From positions 1,302,001-1,366,000 of the forward strand of contig NZ_SCKT01000001.1 in NCBI RefSeq assembly GCF_014155765.1: DNA of 64,000 nt, read 5' to 3'. Below, piece by piece: positions 24,978-33,766 of the stretch; position 1 is the stretch's first letter, and every line of letters starts with the position of its first letter. Source of the stretch: Pantoea dispersa. Lineage in GTDB: Bacteria > Pseudomonadota > Gammaproteobacteria > Enterobacterales > Enterobacteriaceae. The position numbers were made by a program, and so were the translations under genes. The notes beneath the pieces were generated by a model. It was given only the letters and a program-made list of their open reading frames with translations. It did no database searches and was not told the DNA's origin.

Positions 24978-25441
24978 AACAGCCCCCGATAGATGTCGTA
25001 GGTGCCCGTGCGCATCACTTCGGCATGACGCCGGGCGCGCCCCGCAGTTTGCCGCGCCCACAGGCTATCGATCATGGCGTTCGCCGCCGCGTCGAAATCG
25101 CGTTGCGTCACCGCGGTGAGCATGCCGCGAAACAGCGCCAGACCGTCGACGCCCATCTGGTAGGCCATGCTGATCAGCACATCGCTGCGCGCCTCGTTGC
25201 ATTGACTCAGTGCCTGCTGCAGCAGCGCGCGCTGCTGCATCTCCTGCACCTTGCCCTCAACGATGCACTGCTTCCACACGTCACCAACGCGGCGCGGCAC
25301 GCGGAAGATATAGTGGCTGAGCGACGCGCCTTTCGGCCCGATGCGAATACCGCCCGCAACGGTGGGAAACCCCTGCGTGTCGAGGTAAGGCGCTTCGCGG
25401 TATCCCTCTTCGAAATTCAAAATGGCAATGATTTGGCTCAT
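24974..25441 (-). CDS. T4-type phage lysozyme (endolysin)
   Basis: A 155-residue glycoside hydrolase of the T4 lysozyme family, which cleaves the glycan strands of peptidoglycan. The catalytic residues align with T4 Glu11, Asp20 and Thr26: here Glu12 (FEEG), Asp21 (YLDTQG) and Thr27 (FPTVAGG). The C-terminal half MAYQMGVDGLALF and RTGTYDIYRGL also match. No signal or SAR anchor is seen, so it should depend on the holin. The ATG at 25441 is preceded by GAGGA. Its stop overlaps the holin start. Confidence 0.93.
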   Translation of the reverse strand: MSQIIAILNFEEGYREAPYLDTQGFPTVAGGIRIGPKGASLSHYIFRVPRRVGDVWKQCIVEGKVQEMQQRALLQQALSQCNEARSDVLISMAYQMGVDGLALFRGMLTAVTQRDFDAAANAMIDSLWARQTAGRARRHAEVMRTGTYDIYRGLL

Positions 25442-25619
25442 AACGGTTCCTCTTTGACGGGCGCAACGGCATGAAAAGCTGCGCAAATAACCACAACACA
25501 TAAACCTCGCTGATCGGTTGCGCCGGGCGACAGGCAGCCGTTAAGCGCAACGCTCAAGCGCAACTAAACAGTGAGGAAAGGTGAAACGTTCCGTTCAGAA
25601 CTGGGAAAACAGCAGAGAA
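25442..25619. other. Gap between endolysin and N genes
   Basis: 178 bp with GC-rich small inverted repeats (GTTGCGC and GCGCAAC about 20 bases apart, and GCGCAAC repeated). In lambda the first N-sensitive terminator lies just after N; this is where to look for an equivalent, but no hairpin with a clean U-tract is visible. Confidence 0.35.
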
Positions 25620-25898
25620 TTAACGCACGGCGTACAAATGAACGTGGGGCAAACAGCAGTTATCAAGGCTGGGGTTGTCGTTGCAGGGCCGCGTGGGCGC
25701 CAGTACTGCGCGGTCTACCCGGGAGCGGATTTCCCGCTGGCAGATGCGCTCGGCGGTGCGCAGGGTGATCTCATCACACTCCAGGCCCAGGGCACTGTCG
25801 ATGCTGCGCTTCAGGCGGCTGAGCGGCTGACGCCGCCGGTGGCGACGGGTGCGCGCGTTACCGCTAAAGACTGATTTGCCATATTGAATAATCGCCAT
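25620..25898 (-). CDS. P22-like N antitermination protein
   Basis: A 92-residue basic protein. Its first 22 residues, MAIIQYGKSVFSG followed by NARTRRHRRR, closely resemble the N-terminus of phage P22 N (gp24), MTVITYGKSTFAG then NAKTRRHERRR, as I remember it. This is the arginine-rich motif that binds boxB RNA. The remaining part (LGLECDEITLRTAERICQRE) is divergent, as is usual for N proteins. The ATG has a very strong ribosome site (AGGAGGAG). A boxA/boxB nut site lies about 225 bases upstream in the same transcript. It should let RNA polymerase ignore terminators and reach the lysis genes. Confidence 0.85.
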   Translation of the reverse strand: MAIIQYGKSVFSGNARTRRHRRRQPLSRLKRSIDSALGLECDEITLRTAERICQREIRSRVDRAVLAPTRPCNDNPSLDNCCLPHVHLYAVR

Positions 25899-26123
25899 AA
25901 CTCCTCCTGTGAATGAGTCTTTGGCGATGGGGTGGTGAGCACGGCGATTCGGCACAGACCGGGACGTCCGTGGCCCCTCTGCAATCACCCGCAACTGGCT
26001 TGCCCGGCCGTAAAAAACGGCCAGGTATAAGCAGAGGAGAGTAAAAGCAGAGGACAACTGACGACGCTGCTAAGTGCGTATCCACCCCATCCCAAAATTC
26101 ACTGACTTTGGGTGGGTTGTCTC

Positions 26124-26138
26124 GCGCTTGTGCAGCGC
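26124..26138 (-). promoter_or_regulatory. nut boxB hairpin
   Basis: On the minus strand GCGCTGCACAAGCGC forms a 5-bp stem (GCGCT/AGCGC) with pentaloop GCACA. P22 boxB-left is GCGCTGACAAAGCGC, as I recall. The pentaloop can adopt a GNRA fold with the fourth base extruded, as lambda boxB does. Confidence 0.85.
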
Positions 26139-26144
26139 CTCAAT

Positions 26145-26156
26145 TGTTTAAGAGCG
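26145..26156 (-). promoter_or_regulatory. nut boxA
   Basis: CGCTCTTAAACA on the minus strand matches lambda boxA (CGCTCTTACACA) at all but one position. It precedes boxB by six bases, the same order and nearly the same spacing as in lambda nut sites. It is about 35 bases downstream of the predicted pL start. Confidence 0.85.
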
Positions 26157-26196
26157 GGCTCATCCGGGAGCAGAGATGTCGTCCATCTATGGTCAA

Positions 26197-26225
26197 ATTA
26201 TTAACAGGTTCTAATGCATTGGCAA
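26197..26225 (-). promoter_or_regulatory. pL-like promoter
   Basis: On the minus strand TTGCCA (26220-26225), a 17-base spacer and AATAAT (26197-26202) each match sigma-70 elements at 5 of 6 positions. The predicted start is near 26190, just upstream of the nut site. It reads towards N and the lysis genes. Confidence 0.7.
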
Positions 26226-26230
26226 ACACT

Positions 26231-26262
26231 GACAGTTAATTTTTTATTTACCGACAGTTAAA
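26231..26262. promoter_or_regulatory. Putative left operators of the S24 repressor
   Basis: GACAGTTAAT and GACAGTTAAA are direct repeats spaced 22 bp (two helical turns), immediately upstream of the pL-like -35. Related motifs occur on the other side of the repressor gene (27042-27126), as expected for oL/oR. Confidence 0.6.
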
Positions 26263-26311
26263 TTTTTGATTTCAGCCGGATTATTTTTTTTGCCGGTTAA
26301 CGCACTGCTGC

Positions 26312-27043
26312 TCAGCCCAGAATCTGATAGTGACGCGCCTGGCTCATGATGACGCGGGCAATCACCTGCAGCGACGCCGCTTCGTCCAGCGTCAGATACC
26401 AGGTCTCGTAGCGTTTGTTGTCGGAGATCACCGCCACCTTCTTGTGCTGTAACTGCAGCCGCTTGAGGTAGAGCTGGTTGTCGAGATTGAACAGATAGAT
26501 GCCGTCGCCGTCGAAGCGGTGCACGCTGATATCAACGAACAGCTGATCGCGCGGTGCGAAGGTGCCGGCCATGGAGTCACTGTTCAGGGCAATCAGCCGG
26601 ATGTTTTCGGCCGGGCGGCCGTTAAACAGCACGCGCGCCTCATCCAGACCGTATTCAATTGCCTGAATGGTCTCGACCAGTTCGTCGCGCGCGACAATAC
26701 CCTGTGCGCTGCGTTGCCCGATATCCAGGCTTTCGACGCGGAACATGTGCTGCGGATCGATCAGGCGCTGACGGGCAAGCGCCACATCCGGTTTTTCCAT
26801 GCCGAACTGTAGCCACTCCACGCGCACGCCTAACAGCTGGCTGAGCGCCAGCAGATTACTGTCATCCGGAATGGATTGCGCGTTAAACCATTTCCAGACC
26901 CCTGGAGTTGAGATCCTGCATCCCCGTTGTTGCAGTGCCTGAGCGACCTGTTTGTTCCGTCCATGTCCGACAATTCCCGCGCTCTCGCATGCGGCAATCA
27001 GCCTGGCAGTAAAAGCTTGTCTCGTACTCTCTTTTTTAACCAT
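26312..27043 (-). CDS. Phage-type repressor, HTH plus S24 (LexA/CI) domain
   Basis: A 243-residue repressor. Residues about 10-80 are a helix-turn-helix (KQVAQALQQRGCRISTPGVW), and about 140-235 a LexA/CI-type S24 domain with the catalytic Ser157 in LNSDSMAGTF and Lys194 in LYLKRLQL. The linker (residues 85-135) shows no Ala-Gly or Cys-Gly dipeptide, the usual self-cleavage site, so RecA-stimulated cleavage is uncertain. It is orientated like lambda cI relative to N, with operator-like repeats at both ends. cro and everything beyond are missing. Confidence 0.88.
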   Translation of the reverse strand: MVKKESTRQAFTARLIAACESAGIVGHGRNKQVAQALQQRGCRISTPGVWKWFNAQSIPDDSNLLALSQLLGVRVEWLQFGMEKPDVALARQRLIDPQHMFRVESLDIGQRSAQGIVARDELVETIQAIEYGLDEARVLFNGRPAENIRLIALNSDSMAGTFAPRDQLFVDISVHRFDGDGIYLFNLDNQLYLKRLQLQHKKVAVISDNKRYETWYLTLDEAASLQVIARVIMSQARHYQILG

Positions 27044-27126
27044 CAGTTAATAGTCTGCCATCAGTAAAAGACTGAATGTTATTTTCATTTTTGCTACCAG
27101 TTCATTTTATATTACCGCTAGTTTAC
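27042..27126. promoter_or_regulatory. Putative right operators of the S24 repressor
   Basis: Four related motifs upstream of the repressor start: ATCAGTTAAT (27042), ATCAGTAAAA (27060), ACCAGTTCAT (27096) and GCTAGTTTAC (27117). The first two belong to an 18-bp direct repeat. They share the core CAGTTAA with the left sites. This would be the oR/pRM region; no cro-like gene follows on the plus strand. Confidence 0.55.
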
Positions 27127-27396
27127 TACCCAACCGCTTTTATCAATAAAGCTGGACGATCATTATCCTCTTCGCCCTGGTGGAAACCAGTAATGAATCT
27201 CTGACAGCTTGTTCTGACAGGGGTTTTCAGGATTGTTCTGTAACGCTGAGACCAGCACCCACAGCAAAAAATGGGCGAAAAGCCGCAGGCGCGCCACAGA
27301 TGACAGGAATAAAACGAAAAGCTCTGGAAATAACTGGATCGAAAGCGATCAAAAAGGGCACCGCGTCAGGTGCCCATTGTGATGCCGGAGAGAAAA
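27044..27396. other. Junction between phage remnant and proA
   Basis: 353 bp. It contains the operator repeats and then sequence with no recognisable gene. An 88-codon plus-strand frame (27180-27446) overlaps the end of proA and looks spurious. The phage remnant probably ends between 27130 and 27350. No attachment-site repeat of thrW was found. Confidence 0.5.
27354..27376 (-). terminator. Rho-independent terminator of proBA
   Basis: On the minus strand GGGCACC, six loop bases and GGTGCCC are followed by TTTTT, 20 bases after the proA stop. It separates proBA from the phage remnant. Confidence 0.9.
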
Positions 27397-28650
27397 CTAA
27401 CGGCGCAGGGTATCGTCGCCCCAGCCAATCCATTTGTAGGTGGTGAGCGCTTCGAGGCCCATCGGACCGCGCGCATGCAGTTTCTGCGTACTGACCGCCA
27501 CTTCAGCGCCGAGACCGAACTGGCCGCCGTCGGTAAAGCGGGTGCTGGCGTTGACGTACACTGCCGATGAGTCGACCTGATTCACGAAGCGATTGGCGTT
27601 GCCAATGCTGCGCGTCAGAATGCCGTCGGAGTGCTGGGTGCCGTGCGCGCGGATGTGCGCGACCGCTTCATCGAGGTCCGCCACCAGCTTGACGTTCAGA
27701 TCGTTCGACAGCCACTCATCGTCGTATTGGTGCATCTGCACCGCCACCACGCTGGCCGGGCCCTGCTGCAGCAGCGCCAGCGCGTTTTCGTCGGCGTGCA
27801 GCGCAATGTTCTCCTGCGCCATGCGCTGCAGAAACGCCGGAATGAAGCGTTCGGCCTGATCGCGATGAATCAGCAGAGTTTCCAGCGAGTTACAGGCGCT
27901 GGGACGCTGCTTCTTGGCGTTAACAATCACCTCCAGCGCGGCGTCCGTCTCCATGGTTTCGTCGAGATAGAGATGGCACACGCCGATACCGCCAGTGATC
28001 ACCGGAATGGTGGAATTTTCGCGACACAGCTTGTGCAGCCCGGCGCCGCCACGCGGGATCAACATGTCAACGTAGCGATCAAGCTTCAGCAGCTGATTCA
28101 CCAGTTCGCGATCCGGATTCTCAATCGCCTGCACCGCTGCTGCCGGTAAACCATGCTCGATGAGCGCGTTCTGGATCACCCGCACCGTGGCGGCGTTGGT
28201 GCGGTAAGTCTCTTTGCCGCCGCGCAGAATCGCCGCGTTGCCGGTTTTCAGACACAGTGACGCCACATCGACCGTGACGTTCGGGCGCGCTTCGTAGATC
28301 ACCCCGATCACGCCAAGCGGCACGCGACGTCGCTCAATGCGCAGGCCGCTGTCGAGCAGCCCGCCGTCGATCAGCTGGCCAACCGGATCGGCCAGACGGC
28401 ACACTTGGCGCACGTCGTCCGCGATGCCTTTCAGGCGCTGCGGGTTGAGCGTCAGACGATCGAGCAGCGCCGCACTCATGCCGTTAGTGCGCGCATCGGC
28501 CAGATCCTGCTGGTTAGCCGCCAGAATGTCGGCGCTTTCCGCTTCCAGCCGATCGGCGATGGTCAGCAACACCTGATTTTTTTGTTCGGTGGAGAGCTCC
28601 GCCAGTTTGTACGACGCTTCACGCGCCGCTTTACCCATCTGTTCTAACAT
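27397..28650 (-). CDS. proA: Glutamate-5-semialdehyde dehydrogenase (gamma-glutamyl phosphate reductase)
   Basis: A 417-residue NADPH-dependent enzyme for the second step of proline synthesis, reducing gamma-glutamyl phosphate. It matches E. coli ProA throughout, with the catalytic Cys in [15 protein letters not shown], the stretch [16 protein letters not shown] and the end [15 protein letters not shown]. The start could be either of two adjacent ATGs (28653 or 28650); the second has better spacing to GGAG and matches E. coli MLEQMG. It lies 10 bp after proB in an operon. Confidence 0.97.
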   Translation of the reverse strand: MLEQMGKAAREASYKLAELSTEQKNQVLLTIADRLEAESADILAANQQDLADARTNGMSAALLDRLTLNPQRLKGIADDVRQVCRLADPVGQLIDGGLLDSGLRIERRRVPLGVIGVIYEARPNVTVDVASLCLKTGNAAILRGGKETYRTNAATVRVIQNALIEHGLPAAAVQAIENPDRELVNQLLKLDRYVDMLIPRGGAGLHKLCRENSTIPVITGGIGVCHLYLDETMETDAALEVIVNAKKQRPSACNSLETLLIHRDQAERFIPAFLQRMAQENIALHADENALALLQQGPASVVAVQMHQYDDEWLSNDLNVKLVADLDEAVAHIRAHGTQHSDGILTRSIGNANRFVNQVDSSAVYVNASTRFTDGGQFGLGAEVAVSTQKLHARGPMGLEALTTYKWIGWGDDTLRR

Positions 28651-28660
28651 CATCCGCTCC

Positions 28661-29764
28661 TTAACTGACGATCATATCGTCGCGGTGCACCGCAACCGGG
28701 CCATATTCGTAACCGAGGATCTCACCAATCTCCTGACTGTGATGACCAGCGATCATGCGCATCGCATCGCTGTTATAGCGCGTGACGCCGTGGGCGATAT
28801 CGCGCCCCTGCAGGTTACGAATGCGGATCACTTCGCCGCGCGAGAAATTGCCCTGCACCTCGCGGACGCCTTTCGGCAGCAGCGAACTGCCGCGCTCCAG
28901 CACCGCCGCCAGCGCGCCGTCGTCTATGGTGATCTCGCCCGCTGGTGGCGCGCCGAAGATCCAGCGCTTGCGGTTTTCCAGCGGTGACTGCTGCGCGTGG
29001 AAGCGCGTCCCCACCGGTTTGCCGTGCAGCACATCCCCGATCACATCCGGGCGGCTGCCGGCCGCAATGATGACGTCAATGCCGGCGCGGCAGGCAACAT
29101 CCGCCGCCTGCAATTTGGTGGCCATGCCGCCGGTGCCGAGACCGGAGACGCTGCCGCCAGCCAGCGTGCGCAGCGCATCATCAATCTGATGCACATCGCT
29201 GATCAGTTCTGCCTCGGGATTGGTGCGCGGATCGGCGGTAAACAGGCCAGGCTGATCGGTCAGCAGCAGCAGTTTATCGGCACCGCCGAGCATCGCCGCC
29301 AGCGCGGACAGGTTGTCATTATCGCCAACCTTGATTTCCGCGGTTGCCACCGCGTCGTTCTCGTTAATCACCGGCACGATATGGTTGTCGAGCAGCGCGC
29401 GCAGCATATCGCGCGCGTAGAGGAAGCGTTCACGGTCTTCCATGTCGGCGCGCGTCAGCAGCATCTGCCCGATATGGATACCGTAGATGGAGAACAGCTG
29501 CTCCCACAGCTGGATTAAACGGCTCTGCCCCACCGCAGCCAGCAGCTGCTTTGAGGCGATGGTCGGTGGCAGTTCCGGGTAACCAAGGTGTTCGCGACCA
29601 GCGGCAATCGCGCCTGAGGTGACGATGATAATGCGATGACCGGCGGCGTGCAGTTGTGCACACTGCCGAACCAGCTCCACCATATGCGCCCGGTTCAGCC
29701 GGCGCGATCCGCCGGTGAGGACGCTGGTACCCAATTTGACCACCAGGGTCTGACTGCCACTCAT
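28661..29764 (-). CDS. proB: Glutamate 5-kinase
   Basis: A 367-residue kinase for the first, feedback-inhibited step of proline synthesis. The amino acid kinase domain ([56 protein letters not shown]) is followed by the C-terminal PUA domain ([20 protein letters not shown]). Length and sequence match E. coli ProB. First gene of proBA, divergent from phoE. Confidence 0.97.
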   Translation of the reverse strand: MSGSQTLVVKLGTSVLTGGSRRLNRAHMVELVRQCAQLHAAGHRIIIVTSGAIAAGREHLGYPELPPTIASKQLLAAVGQSRLIQLWEQLFSIYGIHIGQMLLTRADMEDRERFLYARDMLRALLDNHIVPVINENDAVATAEIKVGDNDNLSALAAMLGGADKLLLLTDQPGLFTADPRTNPEAELISDVHQIDDALRTLAGGSVSGLGTGGMATKLQAADVACRAGIDVIIAAGSRPDVIGDVLHGKPVGTRFHAQQSPLENRKRWIFGAPPAGEITIDDGALAAVLERGSSLLPKGVREVQGNFSRGEVIRIRNLQGRDIAHGVTRYNSDAMRMIAGHHSQEIGEILGYEYGPVAVHRDDMIVS

Positions 29765-29912
29765 GTTTTTCCTGCCATGTAAGAAAAAAATCTGCGAAGG
29801 GACGTTTTAACAGGAGTCAGCAAGGAAGCCAACAGCGGCAAGGGGAAAAGCACAAAAAACGCCTGACAAGCGGGTAGACCAAAAGTTCGCGATTAACAAG
29901 AAATCAGAAAAA

Positions 29913-29930
29913 ATGTCATAAAACCTTCAT
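29913..29930 (+). promoter_or_regulatory. Pho box upstream of phoE
   Basis: ATGTCATAAAACCTTCAT fits the PhoB consensus of two 7-bp repeats (CTGTCAT-N4-CTGTCAT), with TGTCATA and CTTCAT halves 11 bp apart. It lies about 80 bp upstream of the porin ATG. This supports control by phosphate starvation. Confidence 0.75.
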
Positions 29931-30010
29931 TGCCAGTCGGTAAAACGTCCCGTGTTTTACAAACCTTTTCACGGGTACAACAAATTTTACTCATTGGGAT
30001 TGATAGCAAA

Positions 30011-31093
30011 ATGAAGAAAAGCACACTGGCACTCATCGTTTCCGCGCTGGCTCTGGCCTCAACCGCACAAGCCGCAGAAGTTTATAACAAAGACGGTAAC
30101 AAACTGGATCTGTACGGTCGTGTGAAAGGCATGCACTACTTCAGCGACAACGCAGCCGCTGACGGCGACAAAACTTACATCCGTCTGGGCTTCAAAGGGC
30201 AGACGCAGATTAACGACCTGATGACCGGCTACGGTCAGTGGGAATATCAGTTCCAGGGTAACCGCGCAGAAACCAACACCGACGCTAACATCGGTAACAA
30301 AACCCGTCTGGGCTTTGCCGGTCTGAAGTTTGGTAACTACGGCTCTGTTGATTACGGTCGTAACTACGGCGTGGTTTACGATGTGCTGGCATGGACCGAC
30401 GTGCTGCCAGAGTTCGGTGGCGACAGCGCCTACACCGACACCTACATGCTGGGCCGTACTTCTGGCGTCGCCACTTACCGCAACAGCAATTTCTTCGGTC
30501 TGGTGGATGGCCTGCGTTTCGCGGTGCAGTATCAGGGCAAGAACGATTCCACCAGCGCCAACGGCCGTTCAGAGATTCCTAAGCAGAACGGCGACGGTTA
30601 CGGTGCGTCACTGGGTTACACCCTCGGCGATAGCGGTGTCAGCCTGATGAGTGCGATCTCCTCTGCTGACCGTACCAACTCGCAGGACGTGGCGACCCGT
30701 CTGGGCCGTGGTGACAAAGCGGAAGCCTGGGGCGCGGGCATCAAATATGATGCGAACAGCATTTACCTGGCATCGACCTACTCTGAAACCCGTAACATGA
30801 CGCCAATCACGGGCGGCGTGGCGAATAAAACGCAGAACTTTGAAGTGGTTGCACAGTATCAGTTCGACTTCGGTCTGCGTCCATCGCTGGGCTACGTGCA
30901 GAGCAAAGGCAAAGACATTGAAGGCATTGGCGATGCGGACATCGTGAAATATGTCGACGTGGCGATGACGTACTACTTCAACAAAAACATGTCGGCCATG
31001 GTTGACTACAAAATCAACCAGCTGGATGACAACAACCCGCTGGGCATCAACAGCGATGACGTGGTGGCGGTCGGTCTGACCTACCAGTTCTAA
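30011..31093 (+). CDS. phoE: Outer-membrane phosphoporin PhoE
   Basis: A 360-residue trimeric beta-barrel porin. [21 protein letters not shown] is the signal peptide with cleavage before [15 protein letters not shown]. The eyelet loop has PEFGGDS, and the C-terminal YQF is the barrel-assembly signal. [20 protein letters not shown] matches E. coli PhoE closely. Gene order (phoE divergent from proBA) and the Pho box support PhoE over OmpC/OmpF. I use the ATG at 30011; the upstream extension overlaps the promoter. Confidence 0.93.
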   Translation: MKKSTLALIVSALALASTAQAAEVYNKDGNKLDLYGRVKGMHYFSDNAAADGDKTYIRLGFKGQTQINDLMTGYGQWEYQFQGNRAETNTDANIGNKTRLGFAGLKFGNYGSVDYGRNYGVVYDVLAWTDVLPEFGGDSAYTDTYMLGRTSGVATYRNSNFFGLVDGLRFAVQYQGKNDSTSANGRSEIPKQNGDGYGASLGYTLGDSGVSLMSAISSADRTNSQDVATRLGRGDKAEAWGAGIKYDANSIYLASTYSETRNMTPITGGVANKTQNFEVVAQYQFDFGLRPSLGYVQSKGKDIEGIGDADIVKYVDVAMTYYFNKNMSAMVDYKINQLDDNNPLGINSDDVVAVGLTYQF

Positions 31094-31127
31094 GCTTCAG
31101 CATTACCCTGTCTGTGTCTGTAAAAAA

Positions 31128-31154
31128 AGAGCCGGCTCATCACCGGCTCTTTCT
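31128..31154 (+). terminator. Bidirectional terminator between phoE and crl
   Basis: AGAGCCGG and CCGGCTCT pair around seven bases, with TTTCTT on the plus side and at least six T on the minus side. It can serve both convergent genes. Confidence 0.88.
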
Positions 31155-31174
31155 TATTCTGGTCTGACTCAGGT

Positions 31175-31576
31175 TCAGGCGCTGAGTTTAACCGGCTCTT
31201 CTTTGAACCCCGCCGCGGGCCTGAGATCAAGCTTAAACTCATGCAGCGTGGCTTTCAGGCGCTCGTGGAAATTACGCAGCGTGCTCTCCACTTTCTCATT
31301 GTTCTCTTTGCCCTTGATGGCGGCCACGCTCCAGTCGCCGTCTTTATCAAACAGGCCGAAGTGGTATTCGTAGGTGAAGTGATCTTCATAGGCGTTCAGC
31401 GTCATCCACCAGCCCCAGAACTCGCGGCTTTCCGGCGCCGGTTTGACGTTGACGCACGCCGCCAGGCAATCAAAGAAGAAACGCGTCTCTTCACACTGTC
31501 CTTCACGGATGTACGGCCCCAATTCGGTGAAGCGCTTAAGCAGGCGACTACGGGGGTGACCACTCGGTAACGTCAT
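31175..31576 (-). CDS. crl: Sigma-S-binding factor Crl
   Basis: A 133-residue cytoplasmic protein that binds sigma-S and helps it form holoenzyme, enhancing curli and stationary-phase genes. [28 protein letters not shown] and EEPVKLSA at the end match E. coli Crl of the same length. The ATG at 31576 is chosen by that match; the longer frame upstream is non-coding. Single gene convergent with phoE. Confidence 0.96.
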   Translation of the reverse strand: MTLPSGHPRSRLLKRFTELGPYIREGQCEETRFFFDCLAACVNVKPAPESREFWGWWMTLNAYEDHFTYEYHFGLFDKDGDWSVAAIKGKENNEKVESTLRNFHERLKATLHEFKLDLRPAAGFKEEPVKLSA

Positions 31577-31685
31577 GCTAACTCTCTCCCTCAAATAAAC
31601 CGTATAAAACGCAGCGCGGCGGCAAAACGCCACCGCACGTATTTTCCCGAAGATAAGTTGTAGCAGAGTCTGCGTATTTCGCCAG

Positions 31686-32933
31686 TTAGCGCTGCAACTG
31701 TTTTGCCAGCCAGTCGCAAATTTGATTGAGCGCCTTGTCAAAGCTGGCAAACACTGGCGTAGCGGGAATCGCCAGCGCCTTGCCCTGCGCCGAGGAGTTG
31801 ACGATCAGCTGCGCCTCCTCTTCAGGGCTGAACAGATCGTTGGGCCAGTAAGCGGCCAGCATCGGCACCGGCGTCCGGCGGCCCAGCAGGCCCTGCACTT
31901 TGAGCGAATAGCGGTTGAGCTCGATGCGCAGATTGCTGTCGGAGGTCGACGACATGCCCAGCCGGCTGGCCAGCATGTCCATATACATATCCGGCAGCTG
32001 CTGCTGGCGCTGCGCATCGACAAACACGTGATGCACCATCGGCCCGAGCGACGCCACCGCGCGCAGACGCGGCACCTCCAGGTAAGCCAGCCGCGTCGCC
32101 ACGTTGGCGCCAAAGCGGTAACCGAACAGCGCCACGCGCGTGTGGTCAATCCACGGCACGTTGCTCAGCTCGCGCAGCACCTGCTGATGCAGCTGGCTGG
32201 TGTCCTGATTGAGCGTCCATTTGCTGCTGAAACCCACCGACGGCATATCCAGCGTCAGCATGGCGATGCCGCGCGGTGCCAGATAATCGTGAAACAGCCG
32301 GTAATGGTCGCTCTGCAGCGAGTCGAGACCGCCGCACAGCAGCACGGTGGGATACGGCGCGCTGGCCTGCGCCGGCATATGCAGGAAGCCGGTGACCGGA
32401 CTGCCGCCGCTGATGGGAAAGGTCAGAGATTTCAGCTCGCCGGGCAGGCGCTGGGTGGCTTCTTCATAAGCGCGATTCGCCAGCACCTGCGCCTGATCCG
32501 CCAGCTCATCGCCTTTAATGTAGGGATACGCGGCCAGGCTGTAGAGACTGGCGGCATGCAGCCACTGCTGGCCGGCCTCATCGTGATCGGCGTTCTGCAT
32601 CGCGCGCTGCTGCCACAGCGCCGCCTGCTTCGACCACTCATAGTTCCAGTTGCCGCCGCGATAGCCAATTACCGTGTCCAGCAGCGTTTCGTCGGTGTGT
32701 TCAAATTTACTGACGGCAATGCGCGCCAGCACTTCGCTGATCTCCTGCGGCGCCAGGCCGCGCCACGTCCACAGCAGCTTATTCAGCATGCGATACCAGC
32801 CGCGCTGGGTATCGCCTTCCAGGGCATTGTGCACCTGCGCCGTCGGGTGGTGCTGGCGATGCACCAGCGAGGAGGTTTCCGGGTGTTTGAAGCGGGGTTT
32901 GAACAGTTCTTCGCTGAGATTTTTCTCGGCCAT
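31686..32933 (-). CDS. frsA: Esterase-like protein FrsA
   Basis: A 415-residue alpha/beta-hydrolase-fold protein (YafA/FrsA, fermentation-respiration switch), known to bind unphosphorylated enzyme IIA-Glc. [19 protein letters not shown] at the N-terminus matches E. coli. At the usual nucleophile elbow it has GYRFGANV, without the Ser of GxSxG, as in E. coli FrsA. Esterase activity is therefore doubtful. The start at 32933 is the Met that matches the family; the frame extends nine codons further. Confidence 0.94.
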   Translation of the reverse strand: MAEKNLSEELFKPRFKHPETSSLVHRQHHPTAQVHNALEGDTQRGWYRMLNKLLWTWRGLAPQEISEVLARIAVSKFEHTDETLLDTVIGYRGGNWNYEWSKQAALWQQRAMQNADHDEAGQQWLHAASLYSLAAYPYIKGDELADQAQVLANRAYEEATQRLPGELKSLTFPISGGSPVTGFLHMPAQASAPYPTVLLCGGLDSLQSDHYRLFHDYLAPRGIAMLTLDMPSVGFSSKWTLNQDTSQLHQQVLRELSNVPWIDHTRVALFGYRFGANVATRLAYLEVPRLRAVASLGPMVHHVFVDAQRQQQLPDMYMDMLASRLGMSSTSDSNLRIELNRYSLKVQGLLGRRTPVPMLAAYWPNDLFSPEEEAQLIVNSSAQGKALAIPATPVFASFDKALNQICDWLAKQLQR

Positions 32934-33053
32934 CTTAAGCTTCTCCTGCGGCAGTCGCATAGATGGCTAAGAGTGTACTGCACCCGCCGCACGGGCGCGA
33001 GGCGCAGAAAACACAACGCCCGGCATAACCGGGCGTTGTTTGCGTTGCATCAA

Positions 33054-33512
33054 TCAGCTTTTTACAATCGGCGGAATGTACACCACGCCCATGTCCCACG
33101 GCTGCTCGATCCAGGTGTTCTGCGGAATATCGACAATGTAGTCGTCCACCAGCGCGCGGCCAGCCGGCTTGGCGAAGATGGTGCAGAAACGCGCTTTTGG
33201 ATACATATCACGAATCGCCTGCGCGGTACCGCCGGTATCCACCAGATCGTCGATGACCACAAAACCTTCACCGTCGCCTTCTGCGCGCTTCAGCACTTTC
33301 ATTTCACGCTGGTGATCGTGATCGTAGCTGGAGATGCACACGGTATCGACGTAGCGAATCCCCAGTTCACGCGCCAGCAGCGATGCCGGAACCAGACCAC
33401 CGCGGCTGACCGCGATGATGCCTTTCCACTGTTCCACAGGAAGCAGGCGCTGGGCCAGTTTACGGGCATGAATCTGCAGCATGTCCCAGGTAACGACGTA
33501 TTTTTCGCTCAT
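33054..33512 (-). CDS. gpt: Xanthine-guanine phosphoribosyltransferase
   Basis: A 152-residue purine salvage enzyme that makes XMP and GMP from PRPP. It has the PRPP-binding loop [19 protein letters not shown] and matches E. coli Gpt in length and sequence ([20 protein letters not shown]). The start at 33512 follows that match and has AGGA upstream. Divergent from pepD. Confidence 0.97.
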   Translation of the reverse strand: MSEKYVVTWDMLQIHARKLAQRLLPVEQWKGIIAVSRGGLVPASLLARELGIRYVDTVCISSYDHDHQREMKVLKRAEGDGEGFVVIDDLVDTGGTAQAIRDMYPKARFCTIFAKPAGRALVDDYIVDIPQNTWIEQPWDMGVVYIPPIVKS

Positions 33513-33766
33513 AAAAGGAATCCCGGCCAATGAGATTGGCTTAAAAATATGCAAGGGGGAAAAGGTTGCGCGAGATTATAAGGATCTGACGCGTTAAAAA
33601 CCAGCACCTGTCACATCGGTTGCAGGTTTTTAGCGCGCCCGATGGCGCACCCGGCAGGAAACAGTGATATTCTCTGGCCCATCACGTCAGATGTGCTGAC
33701 GGCGATCTTTCACTGGAAACCCGCGTGCGAGCGGTATGTCCGCCGCGCTGACACAGGAGACGCGTT

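Larger units (their letters stand above)
25899..26311. other. pL-nut leader region
   Basis: 413 bp between the repressor and N genes. It contains two operator-like repeats, a pL-like promoter, the nut site and a leader with several competing hairpins (for example CCCAAA/TTTGGG near 26095). A TTG-initiated extension of the N frame into this leader is possible, but the strong ribosome site at the N ATG argues against it. Confidence 0.7.

Noticed and set aside
25581-25874. 97-codon plus-strand frame opposite the N gene
   Set aside because: It has no recognised pattern. The minus-strand frame has a strong ribosome site, P22 N similarity and the same direction as its operon.
22116-27396. Attachment-site duplication of thrW marking phage ends
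   Set aside because: I searched near 22.2 kb and 27.1-27.4 kb for a copy of the tRNA 3' end and found only TGGTGCCGG at about 22249, too short to count.
27180-27446. 88-codon frame that could be a cro-like gene right of the repressor
   Set aside because: No helix-turn-helix pattern, runs into proA on the opposite strand, and crosses the proBA terminator.
31686-33533. 603-codon plus-strand frame opposite frsA and gpt
   Set aside because: It is the long antisense shadow of frsA and gpt, rich in Arg, His and Gln without domain pattern.
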